From the NCBI RefSeq assembly GCF_003086295.3, contig NC_092051.1:17412940-17476939 (forward strand): 64,000 nt of DNA, written 5' to 3'. This stretch comes from Arachis hypogaea. Lineage: Eukaryota; Streptophyta; Magnoliopsida; Fabales; Fabaceae. Below are positions 37,247 to 48,475 of this stretch, in pieces. The first letter of the stretch is position 1; each line of letters opens with the position of its first letter. The position numbers and the translations under genes were made by a program. The notes under the pieces were generated by a model, which saw nothing but the letters and a program-made list of their open reading frames with translations, did not search any database and was not told the origin of the DNA.

Positions 37247-37587
37247 TATTGTAAAATAAATAATTAAGGAAGATATAATAAATATAAAATAAGAAAGTGT
37301 AAATAGGAAACTCTAAAATTACTATTCACCACAATTACTATCACAATATAATTAATATATTGATATTGTAGTAAAGAATATAAAAGAGAGAAAATAGTAT
37401 AAGAAAAAGAGAATAAAAAAGATTTTTATTGCTGTGTATATTTCGTGAGGATTTTTCCTCTATTTATAAATACAAAAATTTAAATATCAACCTTCATTAA
37501 TTTTCAATCTGTATTGAGAAGTTAATCTTTAAAAAAATTAGCCACCCATATTAATAAATGGACATTCATTCCATCCTTATCACAACA
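37247..37587 (-). repeat. 5' LTR of minus-strand Copia
   Basis: 341 bp, partner of 21726-22066. Relative to that copy, many of the differences are G in the left copy and A here on the plus strand. Confidence 0.9.
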
Positions 37588-37592
37588 TTAGC

Positions 37593-39185
37593 CACTTTAT
37601 TGTGATACATTGTCTCTGTGTGTTTTGTGGAAATTTAAATATCATCACTTATATTTGACGGTACAAATCATCTATTATTGTGCGGTGCAAGAAATGATAT
37701 TTTAAGATGGAATGCTGCAATACTATTAAATAAGGACAAAAATAGAGGAATTATATCACGTACTAACTCCTGTAATTATTCTAACCTTAAAACAAAATGA
37801 AATAATTTAGAATGAAATTAAGTAAAAAAATTAAATTTAGAATTATAATTAAATTTATCCATAATTTTCCACGAAAAAGTTACAAAAAAATTAATGATAT
37901 AATTAAAGGCTTCATAATTTTTCTCCCACACCCTCTCACCTAAGAATCTAGTTTAAACTTAATAATAGTCAAAGTTCGCCGTTCTTCTCAATAAATGTGG
38001 TTAACTTATAGTAGGTATGAAACTTAAAAAATTTTTCTCCCATACGGAACATGCATTACTAACTCCGCAAATACCATATTAGTTCTCTAAAAAGATTTCA
38101 TGGTGTTTTACATGAGAGAAATATTAGGACTAAGCAGATTTTGTAATTTATAGTTCTTAATTAATTATTATTAATATTTTAATAGTGTGAGATTATATTT
38201 AATAATATAAAATTATTTATTTTATTTTTATTAGTTAAATATTGACCAAATTTTAATAAAAATATTAATTTTTTAAACTTTCTTTTCATATAAATTTATA
38301 AAATTAATGTTATATTATCAATAAATATTACTATTTTTAGTTATTATTTAATTAGTAATAATTTGTATTTATATTTATATATTTTATAAACAAAAAACAT
38401 ATCATTTATATTTATATTTATAAAAATTTTATACATATGAATTAATATAATTTATACTTATATTTTTTAGTATTTATGCTCATAAATTAATAAAATTTAT
38501 TTATTAAAAATAATTTAATATTTATGTTAATAAAATGATAATTAAAACTACTAAAAATGACTAATTTTCAAAAAATTTTCAATTTATAAATGCTATTTAC
38601 CGTTGAACATATAGTTTAGCTTACAAGGATTTGTACCTGTACAACTAATTAATTATTTTAGGTTCAAATTTTAGATACGGACGTATTAAAATTAAAAAAA
38701 AAAATTATTATTAGTAAGCTAATAAGCTATGATAGAGTTAGGAAGATAACAACATGAAATTATCATGTCTAACTAAATATTTAAAATTTTATATATATAA
38801 TATTCATAATTACATATTTATTATTTTTAATATTATTTAATTATTTTAATAAAAATTACAAAATATAAAATAAAATAAATTAAAATTATTTTATATTAAT
38901 TTTTTATTATTTTTCAAATATTTTTAAGTAAATTAATAGTCTTATTTAATTCGAATTAAATTGTTTTTAATAAAAAAAATACATAGACTAACCAATAAAT
39001 TAATTTAATGATTAATTTGAGTTGATTGAATAGTCAACTCACTTGTGAACTTAAATAAATATGACAGATTAATTTTTATAATCTCATCTAAGAAATACCT
39101 AAAAAAAAGAAAGAAGACATATATTCTTTAATATGATCACGTGATGATCATAAGTTTCTCTAAAAAGTAAAGGGTTCTAATACTC
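37593..39185. other. AT-rich flank and upstream region of the BAHD pseudogene
   Basis: Contains a 26-bp block identical to BAHD coding sequence (37921-37946), a short dispersed repeat (37947-38010, related to 42323-42395) and one inverted copy of a MITE-like repeat (38119-38290). Otherwise low complexity. Confidence 0.55.
38119..38290 (-). repeat. MITE-like repeat, copy 1 (inverted)
   Basis: Reverse complement of 50220-50395. Shared landmarks include AATAGTGTGAGATTA and ACCAAATTTTAATAAAA. Non-coding. Confidence 0.7.
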
Positions 39186-39195
39186 TATATATATA
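39186..39195 (+). promoter_or_regulatory. Putative TATA box upstream of BAHD pseudogene
   Basis: TATATATATA inside the palindrome CTCTATATATATAGAG, about 100 bases upstream of the ATG at 39293. Confidence 0.5.
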
Positions 39196-39292
39196 GAGAC
39201 ATATCAACCAAATCAAAATACACAACTACAATATAATTTTTCTTCTCAATCTCTTTATAAAGCTATATAGAACTCATTATTTTAGCTAAAAA

Positions 39293-40668
39293 ATGGAAGT
39301 TAAAGTTGAAATCATCTCTAGAGAAGATATTAGACCTTCTTCTCCCACACCCTCTCACCTAAGAACCTTCAAACACTCCCTTTTAGATCAATTTGTTCCT
39401 TTTCCTCATGCACGGATCATTCTATTCTACACCACCTCACAAAATCTCTCTGAATTTTCGAAGAGACTAGAGTTATTTAAACAATCATTATCTGAAATCC
39501 TAACACAATTCTATCCTTTTGCTGGAAAGATCAAAGATGATTTGTCCATTGATTGCAATGATGAAGGTGCTAACCTTGTAGTAGCAAAAGTGAATTGTCC
39601 TATTTCAAAGTTGTTAAAAAAGCCTGATTTGAATTCACTGAACAAGTTTATTCAAACTAAAACTACTCCATACTTTGAAGAAGAAACAATGATAGGAGCT
39701 CATGTGATTAACATTCAAGTTAATGTCTTTGATTGTGGTGGAATTGCAATTGGATTTTCTTTTTTACATAGGATCAGTGATGGACAGAAAGAATCGGCTG
39801 CAACCACAATTCAAAACTTTTGACAGAACCAAATTTTGCTACAAATTCGCTGTTCCCTACAAGTACTTTACATTTCAGAGACTTGTCAAGAAAAACATGG
39901 GGTTCCATTTTTAGGAAAGGAAAATGGGTCACAAGGAGGTTTGTGTTCAAAAATTCTGCTATTGCCACACTCAAAGCTCAAGTAGTGGCAAAATTGAAGA
40001 ATCATCCTAATACTCCTCCTACACGTGTTCAAATAGTTTCTGCCTTGCTGTGGAGGTATTTTATGGCTGCGTCGAAGGATCAATTTGGAACTCAAAGGCC
40101 TTCTATACTGATTAACACGCTGAACCTTCGCCGAAGAATGGAAGAGTCTCTACATCCTGAGAATTCTATAGGAAATTTTCTATGGTTGACACCTTTAGAA
40201 CACATGAGTAATAGTAAAGATGATGAGTTGAGGTTGGATGAGTTGGTGAGTAAATTGAAAAAGTCAATTGAACAAGTTGATAAGGATTTGGTTGCAAGAT
40301 TGCAAAGTGACGAGGAAGGGAGTTCAATCATAGAAAATGCTCTTAGGAAAATTAGCGGTGAAACATGGTCTAATAATAAGGGTGATGAGGCATTGGAAAG
40401 ATTAGGTATTACTAGTTGGTGTAACTTTGGAGTCTATGATTTTGATTTTGGATGGGGAAAACCTATGTGGGTGAGTACTATTGGTTTCGAAAGTAATTCA
40501 GTGTTAATGAATATGTTAATCTTGATTGATACTAAGTTCAAAGATGGTATAGAAGCTTGGGTTACCTTGGATGAAGAGAAAATGAAGCATTTGGTGTCAA
40601 ACACTGAATTACTCACTTATGCAACTCTTGATCCAAGTCCTTTGGCAGTGTCTAACTCAAGGTTATAG
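39293..40668 (+). pseudogene. BAHD acyltransferase (vinorine synthase-like), frameshifted
   Basis: BAHD enzymes transfer acyl groups from acyl-CoA to plant metabolites in the cytosol. The first frame (39293-39823, starting MEVKVEIISREDIRPSSPTP) covers the N-terminal half and holds the catalytic HRISD (HxxxD, His about residue 159). Soon after it runs to TGA at 39821. The C-terminal half continues in another frame (about 39795-40668), with IGCNHNSKLLTEPNF, the conserved DFGWG motif (about 40444) and a normal end. Compared with the family about 10-15 residues seem missing just after HRISDG, so a deletion not divisible by three is the likely lesion. There is no intron signal that would repair it. 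Both catalytic motifs survive, so inactivation is probably recent, or this is an assembly error. Confidence 0.85.
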
Positions 40669-42604
40669 GCTTGAATCTGTTCATTTTCTTCTTTATCATT
40701 AGCCACTTCTTGTTCATAATGAAAGAGAATTAATTGACTAAGTAATTAAAAAAACACGTATGTACTAAGGAGAAATTATTATAGTGTATTTCATATTTTA
40801 GTCAAAACTTCTTGTAATTCTCACAATAAAGTGGGTTAATGATTATTAAGCTCCATCTATTATATTATATAGTAAAGAAAAATGAATTAATTTGATGTTT
40901 TAATTAAATAGTGTTTTTGGTTTGGTTTGTAAGTTCTTCGTACTTCGGATGTTTTGAGATTTTGAATTTTTTCCCCCTTAAATTGATGTTAAAAAAAAAA
41001 TGAATATAAGAAGTTTGTGTTCATGCAAATAAGAAGAGAGGTTAATAACATGTCCTATATATGTTAGTCAAAAGAGCTTATGATTTCTATGATATCAGAA
41101 CTCCAAGACAAAGGAAATGAAATATAATGTGTATATTAATATGTACATGTTTCATGCACATGAACTGATATTACCAGCTACAAAATTACGGCATAGAAAA
41201 GTATAGGAGAACAATGAATTTAGTGAATAATGTAGTTATGTATACAGTAAATTTTTTTTTATTTGTAATTTTTATAGAGGTATAGTGTATTTTTATTTAT
41301 TAAAGCAATTTTAAAATTTATTATTTATATTGTTTATAAAAATTATTGTCTATCTAACAAAACCAATACATTATTATTAATTTGGTAGAAATTCAAATGC
41401 AATTAATTTCACGTAAATAATTTAATTGATTTGACTAAATTTTTATCTAATGATTCTCAACTATCAACTTCACAACATGAAGTGGTTATTACTCTCTAAT
41501 AACCAATTTGAATAAAACTTGACTACATACACGATTTGTACATGTATATACGTAGCAGGATTCGGTTATATGAGGCCGAGTTGGACTATTTTCATGTTTG
41601 TATTATAACTCTGAACAAATTAAAGCTCACTATTCTTTTAGAGATGAGATATCCAATGCAAGTGGTGGAAACCTATTGTCTTTAGGGTTGGCATCCTTTA
41701 TATATAATTTTTAGTGATAATTATATTGAGTTTTATATTTTATTTAATAATGAACAACTATGTGTTAATTTTAATGTGCGAAAAAAAAAATAAATACAAA
41801 TACAATTTAATCTATTAATTTATGCCTAATTTAAGAGTGAGAATATTTTTTTCTACTCCCAATTGTTTAGAAATATTTTCATATAAAAGTCACTTGTAGC
41901 CATCAAGCCATGGCCCGTAGGTCTCAATTTTTATCATCAATAAATGAAAATTTAATCAATGATAATATCTATAAAAAATGTTTAATTCAATCAATCAATT
42001 TTTTTTAAAAAAAATCCAAAGTTTATCTAACTCTTTTAGTGATGCACTGAGCACGTGTCATTCTAAGAAGTGATGATAATAATAATTTTATGGCAACCTG
42101 CCATTTGCCATATATGGTAAAAAGAATTAAGGAAATGCTATTTAATTTTTTAAATTTTTTATTAGATAAATTAGTGTTCACATAAATTTATTTATCTCTA
42201 ATTTGAGAAAATGCATAATAATTTTTATAATTTTATTAAATAATAGTAAAAATTAATATGTCTATTTTTTTTTTTACCAAGAGTGACGGCCATAGTTTAT
42301 CTAAATTTTATAATTTGGGACCGAGTAATCTAGCTTAAACTTAATAATAGTTAAAGCTCGCCGTCCTTCTCAATAAATACGTGTTTAATTTAGTGGGTAT
42401 AAAATTAAATGAAGGGTTTTAATGGTCTAGAGAAGAGAGATTGAATATATGGTATTTTTTTAATTTGATTAATAAAATCACAAAATTAGAATTTATAATT
42501 AAATTACTATTTGGTTTGCGTATTGGATTATGTAGAAGATAATTTTATTTTGTTTTATAAATCATAAAAAATAAAATAAAAACAAAAAAAAAATGATACT
42601 TCTA
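40669..42604. other. AT-rich intergenic DNA
   Basis: No gene recognised. Holds a copy of a short repeat (about 42323-42395) also present upstream of the BAHD pseudogene. Confidence 0.6.
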
Positions 42605-42790
42605 TATATCTTGGTTCAGTTATCTAGTGCAATGTAATGTGACTTGAATAATAAATCCGTCGCTTGATCCATCCTAGAAATGTGAACTACTTGTAACTGA
42701 CCCTTATTTAGCTTATCTCTAATCGCTGAAAATACTTAATTTTATTATAAAAAATTGGGTTTGTTATGAGTAGTACATACAGTACTAATA

Positions 42791-44171
42791 ACAACAACAA
42801 CAAAGTTTTGTCCTACTAAATGGGGTTGACTATATGAATCAAATGACGTTATTGTGCTCTATTATGTATCATGTCTATAGAGAGACCGTTTACATGTAGA
42901 TCTCGTTTGACCACCTCATGGATGGTCTTCTTAGGTCTTCCTCTGATCTGCCTTTCACCCTTTGTCCATCTTTCATCTCATCCACCCTCCTGACTGGATG
43001 TTCTATCAGTCTTTTTCTCACATGTCCAAACCACCTGAGACGCGATTCAACCATCTTTTTCACAATGGGTGCTACTCCAACTCTCTCCCTTATATCTTCG
43101 TTCCTTATTTTATCCAATCGCGTATGACCACTCATCCATCTCAACATCTTCATCTCTACCACACTCATCTTATGTTCGTGCTCCCCTTTAACTGCCCAAC
43201 ACTCCGTACCATAAAGCATAGCCGGTCTTATAGCAATGCGATAGAATTTACTTTTAAATTTTAAAGGCACTTTTTTAATTTGTCGCATATAAAACTAGAT
43301 GCACTCCACCATTTTGACCAACCTGCTTGGATCCTATGATTTACATTTTGTTCAATCTCTCCATTATCCTGTATGATGCACCCAATATACTTAAAACTTT
43401 TAACTTTTTGTAGGATGTTTTCTTCAATCTTCACCTCTATATTAGGGTTTTCCCTTCTCAGACTAAACTTACATTCCATATATTCCGTCTTGCTATAGCT
43501 TATGCGCAGACCATACACTTCTAGAGCTTCTCTCCATAACTCCAACTTCTTATTTAGGTCTTCCCTTGACTCTCCCATAAAGACGATATCATCGGCAAAA
43601 AGCATGCACCATGGCACAAGCTCTTGGATGTGCTCTGTGAGTACTTCCAAGACTAATGTGAAAAGGTATGGACTTAAGGATGATCCCTGGTGTAATCCTA
43701 TACCAATAGAAAATTCCTCCGTCACACCACCTTGAGTCTTCACACTAGTTATGGCCCCATCATACATGTCTTTAATTGCACGAATATATGCGATCCTTAC
43801 TCTCCTCTTTTCTAAAACCTTTCATAAGACCTCCTTTGATACTCTATCATACGCTTTTTCCAAATCAATAAACACCATATGTAGATCCCTTTTATTACTA
43901 CGATACCTCTCCATCATCCTTCTTAATAGGTATATCGCTTCAGTGGTAGATCTGTCTGGCATAAATCCAAATTGATTCTTTGTTACTTGTGTCTCTTTTC
44001 TCAATCTCCATTCTATCACCATTTCCCATAACTTCATGGTATGACTCATAAACTTGATTCCTCTATAGTTTTCGCAACTTTGTATATCCCCTTATTCTTG
44101 TAGATAGGTACCAAGGTGCTCTTTCTCCACTCATCAGGCATCTTCTTTAATCTTAAAATCTCATTAAAAAG
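42791..44171 (-). mobile_element. RTE-type LINE, 5'-truncated, inserted in Copia RNase H
   Basis: 1381 bp flanked by CTAATA duplications (42785-42790 and 44172-44177). Minus-strand protein pieces match plant RTE reverse transcriptase: [45 protein letters not shown], a catalytic FADDIVFMG, and the C-terminal LYGTECWAVKGEHEHKMSVV, MLRWMSGHTR, VESRLRWFGHV. The 3' end has the RTE-typical tail TTTGTTGTTGTTGTT. It lacks the endonuclease and is broken by frameshifts (near 43822 and 43261), so it is dead-on-arrival. Confidence 0.9.
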
Positions 44172-45384
44172 CTAATATTGTCACAAAAAATTATTGGTGC
44201 CATAACAATCTTAACATCCAACTCTTTAAGCAAGTTCTTCAACCAAGTTATCTCTGCTTCACAAGAGGTTAAGTTTTTTAAATTCTACATCAGTTGATGA
44301 TCTACGTATAGTTTTTTGTTTTCTACAAGACCAAAAAAATCAAGTTAGTCCCAAGATATACACAATAATCAGAAACTGACCTCTTATCTTCAAGGTCTAC
44401 TGCCCAATTTGAGTAAAAAAAAAAGGCATAGATTTTAGAATCATTTGATTTGTGCAGCACCAAACCTTGATATTTTGTACCTTGTAAATATCTTAAAACT
44501 CTTTTTGCTGCTTTCCAATGTGATAGCAGAAGATTTTGCATGAATTGACTTATTTTAAAAACTACAAAAAGACAAATCTAGTTGAGTAATGGTTACAAAG
44601 ATTCTAGAATAGCTCTATATAATTTCGGATCTTTAAAGCTTTCAGACCCCGTAGAAAGAAGTTGAAGAGAGAAAACCATAGGCGTCGGCATAGGACTAGT
44701 AATTTTCATCCCTAATTTTAATAACAACTAAGATATATACTTAGTTTGGAACAAATGCAATGTCTATTAGCTTTTGAAGAATTTCAATGCCAAAGAAATA
44801 ATTTAACTCTCCAAGATCTTTTAAAGAGAAAACAGAATCTAAATTCTTGATTAAATCATTGATTTGAGTTGCATTATTACCAGTGATTATAATGTCGATC
44901 GTGTATATAACATAATATATATATCACAGAACCTGGATCTTTATTAATAAATAAAAATTTATCAGACTTTATATTTTAAAAACTAAAAGAGTACAAAATA
45001 GAACTCAACTTTAAGAATTATTCCGTTGGTGCTTATTTCAAGCCATAAAGAGATTTATTATAGCTTACACACATGAGAACCAGTCTTGTCCTCAAAACCA
45101 ATGAATTGCATCATGTAAATAATTTGATGAAGATCTCCATTTAAGAAGGTCTTGTTAAAATCAAACTACTTTATAACCCATTTACAACTAAAATTTTACA
45201 ATAGTAAATTAATGGATCTCTCATCTTATAAACTTCTCACTCTTTTTTGTTTTCTTTGATGTGGGACTAACTTCATACATTCCTCACACTTGCAACGTTA
45301 ACAAAAGCCTCATATTCTTCAAACATGGCCTGTTTCCAATAAGAAACAGTAAAAGCAGCATGTGTACAATGAGCTATTAAGTTA

Positions 45385-45650
45385 CAAAATGAATATCTCC
45401 CATACTATCTAAAATAACCATTCGAGTATACTAGCGATAATAAACATCTTCTCAAAAGCTTAAACTGATTTTAGGGTTCACCAAGGATTCAGATCTAGTA
45501 CTCTAATACTATGTCATGATACCACTCATCCCAAAAGGTTCAGCTGATAGGAAAATGTAACACTAATGATTATATCTCTAATACTTCCTAAACCTCCATT
45601 GTACACATTGTATAAATATTCCATTGGCTCCTCATACTTTCCCTTATTTA
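45385..45650 (-). repeat. MITE-like repeat inside decayed Copia
   Basis: Resembles the reverse complement of 49663-49856: CCCATACTATC(T/C)AAAATAACCA, GATAATAAACATCT, and CATTGTACACATTGTA. It interrupts the linker-RT region of the Copia relic. Confidence 0.6.
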
Positions 45651-46001
45651 AATTATTATTGATTTTAGTGAGATTTTATAAACCAATCTGAGAGTTATTT
45701 TGTTCAATTTGATCAAGAACAATTTGAGTACCAGAAATAGGCTGCATAGCTGATTGCGTCTAAGTCATTTGTAAAAAGATTTTCTTTTCTAAATTTTGAG
45801 TATCAACAATAGAAGTAGAATTGTGAGTATCATAAACTAAGTTAGAAGAAGTAGAATTATTAATAATTTGATGATTAGTGGTATTAAAATTAGTGGAGTA
45901 ATTAGAGACATTAATCACAATTTTTTATAAAGATGGAAGGACAAGATTATTATGATCAATTAAACTGTAAAATGCAGGCTTAGAAACATTAGAATGGAAG
46001 A

Positions 46002-47570
46002 GAAATTAGCTGCAACATGATGAATGCAAAATACTTGAAATGTATGAGGAGGTAGTTAATTACTATCAAGAGCCTCCAGTGCAGCGCAGCCTTGAAACCA
46101 TTGTGTTTGTCAGAGATCATCAAAATATCCTTTTGTGGAGTCACATTTTGCTACAAGTTGGTCAGAAAAAAGATAAGGACTCCGCATTTTTCTCTTCCAT
46201 AAGTGCAAAAATAATGGGTAAGATATTCGAGTTTTCATCTTGCGCGATAGCCAAAAACAAAGTATTGCCATACTTGCCATACAAATGAGTACCGTCAATA
46301 CTAACTAGCGGCTTGCAATATCGAAATGCCTCAATACAAAGAGAAAATATCCAGAAAAGATGATGAAAATACACGGTACCCTAAACCTGATCACCAACTC
46401 TAACCAGAGAAGTCTTCAACAGCGCAATGATTTCCTACTCCATGATGGACTACACTCTAAGGATCCAATGAGGCAACTCGTCATAGGACTCTTTCTAATC
46501 TCCATAGATCTGTATTATTGTCTTCTGTTTTGTCATTTAGACCTTCTTGTAACTAGGTCTGAATCCATAGGTTGCTTCAATAGCTTGCTGCAACACTTTT
46601 ATTGTAACCGTAGCATCGGCTCTAACCAATGAAAAGATCCTCGCATAAATAACATGATAATCAACTTGTTGATGATCTTTAAAATCGATGTAGTCAAGCA
46701 AGTGTGAGGTTCATTGTACCTTCTAATCTAAGTACTTTTTCATTATCGAAGTGTGATGCGAATTAACCACATGCAATCTTTACCGAACTCTTTGCATCTT
46801 CCATTGTACTTAAGATGATCTGACTCTATCACTCTGTACTCAACTCTACGATGAATGCTATAATCCTTTACACTCAACATAGCTTCCTCCTTATTTTAGA
46901 AGGATTGGCCAATTGAAATTCCGTAGCAAAAGTTCCCTCCTGCAATCCTTGACCCCCAAAGATAGGATCTATGTCCAGTTGTTAGCCAATGGCTTCCAAG
47001 TTTAAAGTTGAAAAATATGGAGGACGTTGTTGTGTGCTAGAACTTGATGGCCCCTAATGTGTAGGTGGATTGCTCCAGATATCCTTATCACTATCCCCAA
47101 CAATGTCAACACACTCTTCGTCTGAATCATCCTCTCGCATCGCATTTTCAACTTGATCCGGTTCACCCTCACCTGCAATATCAGAAATCAAATGGGGGTA
47201 ACCTAACTATCCCAACTGCAACAGATGGAGGATCAGCCAACAGACAAGCAGGCGCAACTACAGGCATCGAGGTAGAATCACCCCCCCAACATAGTCGACT
47301 GAGGATTTAGCGCTGATGTCTCAGAACTGTCGACACCATCTTCTAACTTGACATACAGCTCGTGTATTCTCACTTCCGAAAAACTTCGCCGACAATGAAA
47401 CAAAACCTGCATATCTTTATCGGACCCTACACAAATGTTTCATACTTTACACCAATTGACACAACGGCAATAGGGATATTGTAAAATAATTTCTTTACCC
47501 ACTTTGTCCCATACACCCCAACTTTTGCAACATACTGATTTAATTTTTAGCTCTGATAACATATTTGATG
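46002..47570 (-). pseudogene. Mutator-like (MULE) transposase relic
   Basis: Minus-strand fragments match the MuDR family: an N-terminal FHCRRSFSEVRIHELYVKLE (about 47405-47345), a zinc-finger domain NKEEAMLSVKDYSIHRRVEY with SDHLKYNGRCKEFG (about 46900-46760), and the catalytic core FRYCKPLVSIDGTHLYGKYG with LFLAIAQDENSNILPIIFAL (46374-46200). It ends at FCIHHVAANF (about 46040-46002), where Copia sequence starts. MULE transposases cut and paste DNA using a D..D..E core; only the first Asp region is clearly visible. Several stops and frameshifts. Confidence 0.85.
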
Positions 47571-47754
47571 ATTGGACAAAGACACTCAGTGGTTCTCTAT
47601 TAGTAAACTTAACACCGTATCTTTTGTTTTTTTAAATTTTTCCAGAGCAATGTACTAGAGTTAAAAAACTCTCCTCACTATCCATTTGTGAAAATGACAC
47701 TATATTTCTTGACAAACGCCTCATATTGGGTATTTATAAACAATTCTTTTATGC

Positions 47755-47965
47755 ATAAACCGCTACTGTGTGCCATGGTTTATGCAAACCAATACTTCTT
47801 CAGAAACTGCTATAGCCACTCGCAGTTTTTAGTCAGCATAACTTCTTCAGAAATCGTTACACCCTGTAGTGATTTCTTCCCAGCATAAGTTTTCATGTAA
47901 ACCGCTACATCATATAGCGAATTATGTTCAATTGGAAACCACTACATCTTGTAGCGGATTTTATA
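47755..47965. repeat. Four imperfect palindromic CCGCTAC/GTAGCGG modules
   Basis: Units near 47758 (AACCGCTACTGTGTG), 47846 (CGTTACACCCTGTAGTGATT), 47899 (ACCGCTACATCATATAGCG) and 47938 (ACCACTACATCTTGTAGCGG) are spaced by about 38-90 bases. They lie beyond the N-terminal end of the MULE relic, so may be its degraded terminal region. Confidence 0.55.
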
Positions 47966-48475
47966 GATATAAAAAATTGCAATTTCGTATGCTGTATTAA
48001 AAAATTGTAATATGATAAATTTAGTTTTTAAACAATTTATATACGTAACTTGCCTTAAAAACAAATAAAAATATTTTTTTATTAATCATAAAATATTTTT
48101 GTTGTTTATAATTATATCATCTGTAAATATTAATTTTCTCCAACACATATTGAATAATATAATGAGTGTATAAATCAATTAATGAATTATTAAAATAAAA
48201 TAAAAATGATTCATATATTATAAAAAAATAAGACTATATATAAATAGTTAATTATCATTGATTGAATTAATGGATTCAACCAATTATCCGACGATCAAAC
48301 TAATAATTCATTATCTCAATAGTTACCGATTTGATTTTGATAACTATGCTATCCATTTGCATACACTTATCAATTTCTCACTCCAAACCCTAATTAAGTT
48401 AATTTGATGATACAATAAAACAGCAGTCGAATTAAGCTAAGCATGAAGGTATACTGCTATACTTCAATTAGAATT
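47966..48475. other. AT-rich spacer, 3' flank of GUX-like gene
   Basis: No gene; likely includes the 3' untranslated region of the minus-strand gene ending at 48476. Confidence 0.55.

Larger units (their letters stand above)
21721..37592 (-). mobile_element. Old Ty1/copia element on the minus strand, split by a nested Sirevirus
   Basis: Two 341-bp LTRs (21726-22066 and 37247-37587) are flanked by a perfect TTAGC target-site duplication (21721-21725, 37588-37592). Between them, read on the minus strand, are gag, protease, integrase, RT and RNase H, all decayed, with a 10.5-kb foreign element in gag. LTR divergence is about 25 differences in 341 bp by eye, the oldest of the three datable insertions. 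If the TSD is taken as the boundary, the LTRs begin TG and end TA, a known non-canonical motif mostly seen in Copia. Confidence 0.9.
42605..46001 (-). pseudogene. Heavily decayed Copia pol (linker, RT, RNase H)
   Basis: Read on the minus strand: an Asn/Ser-rich integrase-RT linker (45990-45650), the RT start near 45370 with frameshifts, a mutated catalytic box near 44914-44884 (YTID instead of YVDD), the RNase H region (44541-44323: WKAAKRVLRYLQGTKYQGLV), and the RNase H end split by a LINE, resuming at 42784-42610 (IRDKLNKGQLQVVHIS, MDQATDLL). Many stops. No LTRs found, and the 5' side ends abruptly in a MULE at about 46001. Confidence 0.8.

Noticed and set aside
39821..39823. Intron to explain the BAHD frame break
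   Set aside because: No suitable GT/AG pair near the break, and residues expected after HRISDG are absent, so a deletion fits better.
47065..47310. Plus-strand 81-codon frame
   Set aside because: Antisense of the MULE N-terminal region.
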